A stretch of 36,292 nucleotides of DNA, taken from Salinivirgaceae bacterium. GTDB taxonomy: Bacteria > Bacteroidota > Bacteroidia > Bacteroidales > SZUA-534. The position numbers and the translations under genes were made by a program. Below the pieces are notes generated by a model, which was given only the letters and a program-made list of their open reading frames with translations, ran no database searches and was not told the DNA's origin. Below, in pieces: positions 30,301 to 36,292 of the stretch. Location: the NCBI GenBank assembly GCA_016284875.1, contig JAEEPS010000026.1:1-36292 (forward strand), read 5' to 3'. Positions within the stretch are counted from its first letter, which is position 1. Every line of letters starts with the position of its first letter.

Positions 30301-33300
30301 GTTAATCACGGTTCAACCACAACCATAACAGCAACTCCGGCAACTGGTTATAAGTTCGTGAAGTGGAGTAATGGCCTGACAAATGCATCCGTGACTGTAA
30401 CTGTGACTAAAGACACTACACTTACGGCTGAATTTGCAATAAAAACATACACAGTTACAGTTGCGGCCAACAACAGCTCGTATGGCACGGTTGATGGTGG
30501 AGGAACCGTTGCTGAAGGTTCAACCACAACCATAACGGCCACACCTGCAACTGGTTATAAGTTTGTAAAGTGGAGCAATGGCTCGACAAACGCGTCTGAG
30601 ACCATTACAGTGACATCAGATTTGACACTTACTGCAGAATTTGCCTTTATAATTCCAGAAGGCAATCAGGAAATCCCTGAAAACCCGATTACAGAAACGC
30701 CTGCTGATTCCACCAGTTTCAGGTTCAGTATTTTAAGCAGCAGCGAGCACAAAGTTGAGGTTTCAGGCTACACTGGAACAAGTGGCAACGTTGTCATTCC
30801 ACACAAAACCACAATTGATGACGTGGAGTATACTGTTACGGCAGTTGGTGACCAGTCGTTCCGCAACAACAACACAATTGTTGCTGTCACCATTCCGAAC
30901 ACAGTCACCAACATCAAGAGCAATGCCTTCCGCAATTGCAGGAATCTTGAATATGTGGTGATTCCAAGTTCGGTAACAACAATAGGCGAGGGTCCATTCT
31001 GCGAGCGCAACAGTCTGACTGCCATATATGTAGACAGAGAGAACAAAAATTTCGTTTCGGTTGACGGCGTGGTTTATAGTGCCGACATGAAACGTCTTGT
31101 GCAATATCCTTGCGCTAAACCATACACCGTGTTTGAAATTCCGAATACGGTCGAGCGCATTGAATATGGTGCATTTAGCAGTTGCCCGAATCTGGAATCG
31201 CTGATTTTCCCTAATTCGCTGGAAAACATCAGGTGGTGGGCAATTTGTGGTTGCGGCAATATGAAATCATTTGTGATACCAAAATCGGTAACGACAATTG
31301 GAGGTAACGCAATCAGAAACTGCAAGAACCTGACAATCTATTGTGAGGCTGAATCAGAACCCTCGGGTTGGGATTCATGGTGGAATTACGACGAACGTCC
31401 GGTTGTTTGGGGATATACATCGGATCTTGGCGACTTCACATTCAACATCACAAGCCCCGATAACTTCACTGTTGATGTAACAGGCTATTCAGGCTCAAAT
31501 GCCAATGTTTTAATTCCGAGGAAAGTTGTCATTGAAGGTGATGAGTACACCGTTACAGGCATTGCCAGCGGTGCTTTCTTGAACAACAACACATTGACAA
31601 ATGTTACCATTCCAGAAGGTGTTACCCGCATTGCTTATCAGGCGTTCCGCAATTGTAGCAAACTGACATCGGTAGTCATTCCAAATTCGGTAACAACCAT
31701 TGGCGGCTATGCATTCGCAGGTTGCAGCAACTTGACTTCAGTTACTATTCCGGCGGGTGTTACAAGCATTTCGGAGCGGGCATTCATGGATTGCAGCAAG
31801 TTGGCATCAGTCAAACTTTCTGAGGGCCTTACAAGCCTTGCCGATGTAGCGTTCTATCACTGCACCAGTCTGACTTCGTTAGATCTTCCGAGTACGGTGA
31901 CAAGCATCGGAGCCAGTTCGTTCGAGGGCTGCACTGGCCTGACATCAATTGTCATTCCCGAAGGCACCACAAGCATCGGATATAAGGCATTCTACAATTG
32001 CGCCGGCTTGACATCGGTTAAAATCCCAAATACAGTTACAACAATCGGTTACGATGCCTTCTGGAATTGCAAAGACGCGACCATCTATTGCAATCTGGAA
32101 AGCAAACCCGAAGGTTGGAACAGCGATTGGAACAGAGATGGCGGCACTGTTGTTTGGAACAATAAGAAATGGATTGTTACACTTTCGGCCAACAATAGTG
32201 CGTATGGCACAGTTGAGGGTGGCGGAACTGTTGAAAACGGCACAAAAATTACTATCAAAGCCACTCCAGCAACGGGTTACGAATTTGTGCAATGGAGCAA
32301 TGGCTCGACAAATGCCACAGAAACCATCACGGTAACATCTGACGTAACCTTGACGGCTGAATTTGCAGAAGAGAGCACGATTCCTGAAAATCCGAATGAT
32401 GAAACGGCAGCCGATTCTACCAATTTCAGGTTCGACATTTTAAGCAGCACCGACCACACTGCTGAAGTCTCTGGCTACTATGGCACAAGCGGCAACGTTG
32501 TCATTCCGCACAAAACCACCATTGAAGGTGTGGAGTACACCGTTACGGCTGTTGGCGATCAGGCGTTCCGCGATAACTACACTATTGTTTCTGTCACCAT
32601 TCCTAACACTGTCACCAACATCAAGAGCAATGCCTTCCGTTGTTGCAAAAATCTTGAATCTGTGGTGATTCCAAGTTCGGTAACAACAATAGGCGAGGGT
32701 CCGTTCTGCGAGAGCAACAGTCTGACTGCCATATATGTAGATGAAGACAACGCTAATTTTGTCTCGATTGATGGTGTGGTTTATAGTACCGACATGAAAC
32801 GGCTTGTTCAATATCCTTGCGCCAAATCAGATACTGCATTTGTTGTACCAAATGGAGTTGAACGCATTGAATATGGATCATTTAGCAGTTGCCCGAATTT
32901 GAAATCGCTGGTTCTGTCAAACACTGTGAAAACCATTCGTTGGTGGGCAATTTGTGGTTGCGGCAAGATGGATTCGATTGTGATTCCAATTTCAGTAACC
33001 TCAATAGAGAGTGATGGAATTAGATATTGCAAGAACCTGACAATCTATTGCGAGGCTGAATCGGAACCGTCTGGCTGGAGTTCATGGTGGAATTACGACG
33101 AACGTCCGGTTGTTTGGGGATATGCATCGGATCCGGGAGACTTCACATTCGACATCACAAGCCGCGACAACTTTACTGTTGAAGTTACTGGCTACATAGG
33201 CTCTAATGCCAATGTTGTAATTCCAGGGAAAGCTATCATTGAAGGAGAGGAGTACACCATTACGGCCGTTGGCGATCAGGCGTTCCGCGATAACAACACT

Positions 33301-35760
33301 ATTGTTTCTGTCACCATTCCTAACACTGTCACCAACATCAAGAGCAATGCCTTCCGTTGTTGCAAAAATCTTGAATCTGTGGTTATTCCAAGTTCGGTAA
33401 CAACAATAGGTGAGGGCCCGTTCTGCGAGCGCAACAGTCTGACTGCCATATATGTAGACAAAGATAACGCTAATTTTGTCTCGGTTGACGGTGTGGTTTA
33501 TAGTGCCGACATGAAACGGCTTGTTCAATATCCTTGCGCCAAATCAGATACTGTATTCGTTGTACCAAATGGAGTTGAACGCATTGAATATGGAGCATTT
33601 AGCAGTTGCCCGAATTTGAAATCGCTGGTTCTGCCAAACACTGTGAAAACCATTCGTTGGTGGGCAATTTGTGGTTGCGGCAAGATGGATTCGATTGTGA
33701 TTCCAAATTCAGTAACATCAATAGAGGGCGATGGAATCAGATATTGCAAGAACCTGACAATCTATTGCGAGGCAGAATCGGAACCGACTGGCTGGAGTTC
33801 AGCGTGGAATTACGATGATCGTCCGGTTGTTTGGGGATACTCTTCAGGTAATCAAAATAATAATGAAGAAACCCCGGACTCAGACTTCACATTCAAAATC
33901 ATTGATAACAATTCGGCGGAGGTTACAGGTTACACTGGTACGGAGACCGCTATTACCATTCCGCAAAAGGTTGAGATTGATGGCAATGAATACACCGTAA
34001 CCAGCATTGGCAACAAGGCGTTTGAAGGCAACGACAAGTTGACAGCCGTCGTTATACCTAATACAGTGACAACCATTGGCGATAACGCCTTTAGCGGTTG
34101 CACTGAGTTGGATTCGATTGTTATCCCGAATTCGGTAGAAAATATCAGTAGCACAGCGTTCGTTGCAAGCGAAGGAACTTGCGGCTTGACCGCTCAATGG
34201 CGTTACGATATTCTGACCAAAACACTGACAATCAGTGGCGAAGGTTGGCTTGATGGTTATGGATACGATTTCAACACTCATACTGAAATAAAGGCTCCTT
34301 GGGCTGTTTATAATGACCAAATGGAGTCGGTGGTTGTTGAAGAGGGCATCACTGGCCTCGGCAGTTCAATGTTCAGTTCCAGCAACGTCAAGTATGTCAG
34401 TCTGCCATCAACATGCAATAGTTTTAGCAGTGCGTTTAACATGTGCAGGCAATTGGAGAAAGTGATTATTCGCACCCGGTTCGTTATGAGCGTGAACAGT
34501 TCTAGTTTCGACAATTATGATAACTGCACGCTTTATGTGCCGATGGATTTGGTAGATTCTTATAGTAAGGAAATTGTTTTCAGAGATTTCTCGAAAGTTG
34601 TTGGTTTCTACATTATTACAGTCGATTCCGAAATAAAGAATGGAACTGTTGAGGTTGACAAGGACCTAATACTGGAGAACGAAACGTTCACAATTACACC
34701 AACCCCCGATGAGGGCTATGTTGTTGGGAATGTGCTTGTAAACGACAATCCCGTTGAAAATACCAATTCGGTACACGCGGTAGGCAATGATAGAAGCGTT
34801 ATTCTTGTCAGTGCGACATTCAACAAAGCCGGGAACGGTGGTAACAATGAAGGAGTCAAGCCAGAAGACTTCACATATGGCATTATTAGCTTTAGCAAGA
34901 TGCAGGTTGAAATAGATGGCTACAATGGAACAAGTACCGACATTGAAATACCGAAGACAGTTAATTTTGGAGGTGACGAATACTCCATCGTTGCTATTGG
35001 CGACGAGGCTTTTAAGGACTGCAGCATTCTGAAATCAGTAACAATTCCGAGCACTATAAAAAGCGTTGGTGACGATGCATTCAGCAACTGCAGCAGTTTG
35101 GAGTCAGTTACTCTTCCAAACACAATCGAGGCTATTGGCGCTTGCACTTTTGCCGAGTGCAGCAGTCTGAAATCTATTGAAATTCCTAATTCGGTTACGT
35201 TTATCGGTAATAGCGCTTTCGCAGAGTCTGGTTTGATATCGGTTGTGATTCCGAATTCTGTGACAGAAATAAGCAGTTATGCTTTCCAGGATTGTGCCGA
35301 TTTGGTTTCTGTTGAGATTCCGAATTCGGTTGAATCTATAGGAATGAGTGCATTCCAGAACTGTTCAAGTCTGGCATCCGTGAAAATTCCAAGTTCAGTC
35401 ACCAACATTGGTATGTCGGCGTTTAAAGGCTGCAGAAATGCCTCATTTGAATGTGAAGCGGCGTCGAAACCTGATGGTTGGGACGAAAGTTGGAATTACG
35501 ATAACAGACCTGTAGTTTGGAAAAATAACGCAGGCACAGCCGTTGCTGAATCAGCTGCCAACGCAGTCAACATCTACGCTTACGGCAACACCATTGTTGT
35601 GGAAAATGCTGATGCCGAGATATTTGTTTATGACGCAATGGGCCGTTTGGTTGTAGAAGAGCCGCATTTTGATGTCTCTACAGAGATCCGCATAAACGGC
35701 ACTGGTGTTTACCTTATCAAGGTTGGAAACACAACTAAGCGGGTGATGATTAATGATTGA
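27301..35760 (+). CDS. Giant BspA-like leucine-rich-repeat surface protein
   Basis: This 2819-aa protein has a signal peptide (residues 1-19, ending AWA). About sixty LRR_5/BspA-type units of roughly 23 residues (pattern LTSVTIPNSVTSIGxxAFxxC) fill most of the length in several blocks. Seven blocks end in a shared cap, Y-C-x-A-E-S-x-P-x-G-W-x-x-x-W-N-x-x-x-R-P-V-V-W. Five InlB-B-like repeats interrupt the blocks: three in tandem at residues about 912-1118, one at 1625-1690, and one divergent at about 2436-2508. A GTCG...W block lies at about 2290. The last 75 residues (AEIFVYDAMGRLVVEE, GVYLIKVGN) resemble a T9SS type A sorting or DUF6383 domain. BspA proteins bind host proteins or other bacteria. 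It is probably secreted or surface-anchored and monocistronic. No good promoter was seen; TACCTTTA near 27225 is one base off consensus. Confidence 0.92.
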   Translation: MKRLFSIAIAAMLVGQAWAQTTFTSNGLKFTVTDNVNKTVSVSIDENNARATVNIPSTISYGNEDYTVTSIADYAFQGWTITSVVIPNTVISIGKNAFDECIALTSITIGNSVETIGDFAFISCAMTSITIPNSVISIGDRAFLECTAMTTISIGSSVASIGDLAFGFCSKLTEISVDSDNTSFASENGVLFNKDKTTLICCPSGKTGSYSIPGTVTTIGRCGFYDCRELTEVTLTDAVTAIGEFAFERCALLTITIPKDVETMGYNTFRYCDNIIIACIVAEKPDGWYDNWNPEGRPVVWGYKPLHYEITSDTTVQVVQSNDYKTMTGVLIPETVEIEGTTYTVTSIGADAFRYCDNLETLNFPKSVTEIGSNALYGCSGLTEINVYGDNQTYSSVDGVLFNKDKTVIIRCPENRTDTSYTIPNTVTDIQNGAFGHCRNLTEINIPNSVKHIGNFAFSDCTSLKGITIPEGITTIEGQTFEGCTSLSSVTIPQSVTEIDFQAFASCTSLESITIPSSVIKIASNAFRECDNLTSMNLVNSNYYSFENQTLFNKDKTELICYMNSAVTEEYAIPNTVTRIGDFAFVLTGISSVTIPESVTSIGSFAFSHCYNLTSITIPNSVTDIENDAIYDCENLESVILPESVKHLGGNFDGCEKLVFNEFDNAYYLGTVDNPYFALIKAKSTDITSCSINGNCKIIADDAFENCNKLTTIKIPESVTIIGQNAFANCSVLEYNEYDNAFYLGNNETQYLMLVKAKSKDITSCEINGDCQIIGEHAFDGCSQLSSITIPESVTSIGNHAFYDCSKLTTISIPNSVTYIGDYAFYGCSGLQLVSIPQSVTGIGEYAFMFCSNLVAVSVPKNVTSMGEHVFRYCSNLTLYCGAESKPSGWSEKWNSSNRPVVWNLGANVWLYTVNVKTNNNAYGSVSGGGIVANGSTTKITATPATGYKFVRWSNGLTNATATITVTKDTTLTAEFAIKTYTVSVAANNSSYGTVGGGGIVNHGSTTTITATPATGYKFVKWSNGLTNASVTVTVTKDTTLTAEFAIKTYTVTVAANNSSYGTVDGGGTVAEGSTTTITATPATGYKFVKWSNGSTNASETITVTSDLTLTAEFAFIIPEGNQEIPENPITETPADSTSFRFSILSSSEHKVEVSGYTGTSGNVVIPHKTTIDDVEYTVTAVGDQSFRNNNTIVAVTIPNTVTNIKSNAFRNCRNLEYVVIPSSVTTIGEGPFCERNSLTAIYVDRENKNFVSVDGVVYSADMKRLVQYPCAKPYTVFEIPNTVERIEYGAFSSCPNLESLIFPNSLENIRWWAICGCGNMKSFVIPKSVTTIGGNAIRNCKNLTIYCEAESEPSGWDSWWNYDERPVVWGYTSDLGDFTFNITSPDNFTVDVTGYSGSNANVLIPRKVVIEGDEYTVTGIASGAFLNNNTLTNVTIPEGVTRIAYQAFRNCSKLTSVVIPNSVTTIGGYAFAGCSNLTSVTIPAGVTSISERAFMDCSKLASVKLSEGLTSLADVAFYHCTSLTSLDLPSTVTSIGASSFEGCTGLTSIVIPEGTTSIGYKAFYNCAGLTSVKIPNTVTTIGYDAFWNCKDATIYCNLESKPEGWNSDWNRDGGTVVWNNKKWIVTLSANNSAYGTVEGGGTVENGTKITIKATPATGYEFVQWSNGSTNATETITVTSDVTLTAEFAEESTIPENPNDETAADSTNFRFDILSSTDHTAEVSGYYGTSGNVVIPHKTTIEGVEYTVTAVGDQAFRDNYTIVSVTIPNTVTNIKSNAFRCCKNLESVVIPSSVTTIGEGPFCESNSLTAIYVDEDNANFVSIDGVVYSTDMKRLVQYPCAKSDTAFVVPNGVERIEYGSFSSCPNLKSLVLSNTVKTIRWWAICGCGKMDSIVIPISVTSIESDGIRYCKNLTIYCEAESEPSGWSSWWNYDERPVVWGYASDPGDFTFDITSRDNFTVEVTGYIGSNANVVIPGKAIIEGEEYTITAVGDQAFRDNNTIVSVTIPNTVTNIKSNAFRCCKNLESVVIPSSVTTIGEGPFCERNSLTAIYVDKDNANFVSVDGVVYSADMKRLVQYPCAKSDTVFVVPNGVERIEYGAFSSCPNLKSLVLPNTVKTIRWWAICGCGKMDSIVIPNSVTSIEGDGIRYCKNLTIYCEAESEPTGWSSAWNYDDRPVVWGYSSGNQNNNEETPDSDFTFKIIDNNSAEVTGYTGTETAITIPQKVEIDGNEYTVTSIGNKAFEGNDKLTAVVIPNTVTTIGDNAFSGCTELDSIVIPNSVENISSTAFVASEGTCGLTAQWRYDILTKTLTISGEGWLDGYGYDFNTHTEIKAPWAVYNDQMESVVVEEGITGLGSSMFSSSNVKYVSLPSTCNSFSSAFNMCRQLEKVIIRTRFVMSVNSSSFDNYDNCTLYVPMDLVDSYSKEIVFRDFSKVVGFYIITVDSEIKNGTVEVDKDLILENETFTITPTPDEGYVVGNVLVNDNPVENTNSVHAVGNDRSVILVSATFNKAGNGGNNEGVKPEDFTYGIISFSKMQVEIDGYNGTSTDIEIPKTVNFGGDEYSIVAIGDEAFKDCSILKSVTIPSTIKSVGDDAFSNCSSLESVTLPNTIEAIGACTFAECSSLKSIEIPNSVTFIGNSAFAESGLISVVIPNSVTEISSYAFQDCADLVSVEIPNSVESIGMSAFQNCSSLASVKIPSSVTNIGMSAFKGCRNASFECEAASKPDGWDESWNYDNRPVVWKNNAGTAVAESAANAVNIYAYGNTIVVENADAEIFVYDAMGRLVVEEPHFDVSTEIRINGTGVYLIKVGNTTKRVMIND
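30034..30654 (+). repeat. Three tandem 207-bp units encoding InlB-B-like repeats
   Basis: Units start at 30034, 30241 and 30448 (69 codons each). Each encodes YTVxVxxNNxxYGxV, then TPATGYKFVxWSNG and TLTAEFA. The units are similar in DNA as well as protein. They separate the first LRR block from the second. Confidence 0.85.
30847..31416 (+). repeat. Large LRR module, copy 1
   Basis: This 190-codon module runs from the AVGDQSFRNNN region to the RPVVWGY cap. It lies 1707 bp before copy 2 and is more diverged in DNA than copies 2 and 3 are from each other. All three copies keep the same reading frame. Confidence 0.85.
32173..32370 (+). repeat. Fourth InlB-B-like repeat unit
   Basis: This is a single copy with the same landmarks (ANNSAYGTV, TPATGYEFVQWSNG, TLTAEFA) in the 3' half of the gene, directly before the second copy of the large LRR module. 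A fifth, diverged unit is recognisable at 34606-34824 (TPTPDEGYVVGNVLVN). Confidence 0.8.
32554..33123 (+). repeat. Large LRR module, copy 2 (tandem with copy 3)
   Basis: The module is nearly identical at DNA level to 33271-33840 at a constant offset of 717 bp (239 codons), with scattered single-base differences. The offset also holds, with weaker similarity, through the preceding 100 or so bases, so the duplicated unit is the full 717 bp. Confidence 0.9.
33271..33840 (+). repeat. Large LRR module, copy 3 (tandem with copy 2)
   Basis: See copy 2. The offset of 717 bp is the same at the start (GCGTTCCG at 32563 and 33280) and near the end (CGAGGC at 33051 and 33768), so there is no net indel between the copies. 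This points to a recent in-frame duplication or to ongoing gene conversion. Confidence 0.9.
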
Positions 35761-35806
35761 TATCGGTTGGGGCGGTGTTTGGGCACCGTCTCTGCTAATT
35801 CAAATA

Positions 35807-35848
35807 AAAACAGTTAGGGGCGAATAAACATTCGCCCCTAATTGTTTT
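35807..35848. terminator. Strong bidirectional terminator between the BspA-like gene and the GH2 gene
   Basis: Arms 35807-35825 and 35830-35848 pair over 19 positions around the loop AAAC. The core is TTAGGGGCGAAT against ATTCGCCCCTAA, extended by one G-T wobble and a further six pairs that provide an A run on one side and a T run on the other. It is therefore suited to both convergent transcripts. A smaller hairpin (GGTG facing CACC, about 35774-35787) precedes it on the plus strand. Confidence 0.85.
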
Positions 35849-35856
35849 GTAATTAT

Positions 35857-36292
35857 CTATTTCCAAATTTCTTTCTTCTTATACCAATCCTGCAACACAT
35901 AGAACGCCTTTTTCTTCTCGCCTTTGTCGGAATAGAGGCCTTTGCGGTTGTAATAGTCCTGAACGCCGTCGAGCACGCGGCGGGGCGAGCGGAAATCCTT
36001 CAAAATCCACGGCGTCGTGCCGGCAAGTCCGTCGATTTTGTCGAGCATCGCAACATTTTCTATATACAGGTTTTCCTGAAATTCTTCTGTCCAACGCTGA
36101 TTTTTTGCGCCGTGGAGACCATACTTCGCGCCGCCGCCAAACTCGCTGACTATCACAGGCTTGTCGTATGGAATCTCCCACGTCATTTTGGGCGCGTCGT
36201 TCACATCGCGGTACCAACCGATGTATTGATTGAAACTAATTACATCGACATATTTGTTCATATTGTCCTGCAATTTGTTGTGATAATTAGCC
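35857..36292 (-). CDS. C-terminal part of a GH2 glycosidase (beta-glucuronidase/galactosidase-like), truncated by window edge
   Basis: The frame is open from the right edge to a TAG at 35857-35859, giving about 144 visible residues. Landmarks are VDVISFNQYIGWY, the catalytic-nucleophile motif VSEFGGG (Glu codon at 36142-36144), YGLHG, WTEEFQENLY, and the family's C-terminal signature TTPWILKDFRSPRR followed by YYNRKGL and KKKAFYVLQDWY. This is the end of the TIM barrel of GH2 enzymes. The DFRSPRR/NRKG pattern suggests the beta-glucuronidase-like side of the family. The N-terminal sugar-binding and sandwich domains lie outside the window, so the substrate and any signal peptide cannot be judged. 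A strong terminator follows. Confidence 0.88.
   Translation of the reverse strand, partial: ANYHNKLQDNMNKYVDVISFNQYIGWYRDVNDAPKMTWEIPYDKPVIVSEFGGGAKYGLHGAKNQRWTEEFQENLYIENVAMLDKIDGLAGTTPWILKDFRSPRRVLDGVQDYYNRKGLYSDKGEKKKAFYVLQDWYKKKEIWK

Noticed and set aside
30034..33840. A CRISPR-like or mobile-element explanation for the long direct repeats
   Set aside because: All repeats are in-frame coding modules of one protein, vary by whole codons and have no spacers, inverted ends or transposase.
27528..34514. Many minus-strand frames of 60-150 codons opposite the LRR gene
   Set aside because: They recur at the same phase as the repeats of the real gene and are mirror images of the LRR code, not separate genes.

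Overview
The window looks like a chromosomal segment of an AT-leaning Bacteroidota, most likely order Bacteroidales. The evidence is a fused FeoA-FeoB iron transporter with its small Cys-rich partner, a TonB-dependent receptor paired with a DUF4249 lipoprotein, a giant BspA-like leucine-rich-repeat protein with a T9SS/DUF6383-like C-terminal domain, a fused CcsB-CcsA haem exporter, a GH2 enzyme resembling Bacteroides homologues, and several promoters of the Bacteroidota type (TTG, 18-20 bases, TAnnTTTG). The genus cannot be told from the sequence. No tRNA, rRNA, CRISPR array, transposase or phage gene was seen.

Layout. 1-509: the start of a small secreted protein (minus strand), preceded by four 21-bp-phased repeats that resemble LytTR regulator sites. 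510-3321: ferrous iron uptake, feoAB followed by a 52-aa Cys-rich membrane protein. 3475-6051: a YfcE-like phosphodiesterase and a DEAD-box RNA helicase, convergent. 6351-8813: a three-domain acyl-activating enzyme/ACP/acyltransferase fusion for lipid acyl recycling. 8899-11103: CcsBA cytochrome c haem export/ligation. 11368-18671: three paralogous membrane-anchored alkaline-phosphatase-superfamily transferases of LtaS/OpgB/EptA type, one on plus and two overlapping on minus. 18872-19894: aldose 1-epimerase. 20066-20857: a secreted PPP-like phosphatase, divergent from the epimerase. 20981-27151: a tight four-gene cell-envelope operon of TonB receptor, DUF4249 lipoprotein, MG/plug-like secreted protein and small secreted protein. 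27301-35760: a 2819-aa BspA-like protein with about sixty LRR_5 units, five InlB-B-type repeats and recent internal duplication. 35857-36292: the C-terminal end of a GH2 glycosidase.

Much of the window concerns the cell envelope: iron and ligand import, head-group transfer to lipids or glycans, acyl-chain salvage, haem export and a very large secreted adhesin-like protein. The best candidates for something undescribed are the triplicated phosphotransferase locus (one copy has Ser where the others have Thr at the predicted nucleophile), the TonB/DUF4249/MG-plug operon, and the LytTR-like repeat array. All functions are inferred from sequence motifs read by eye; no database search was run.
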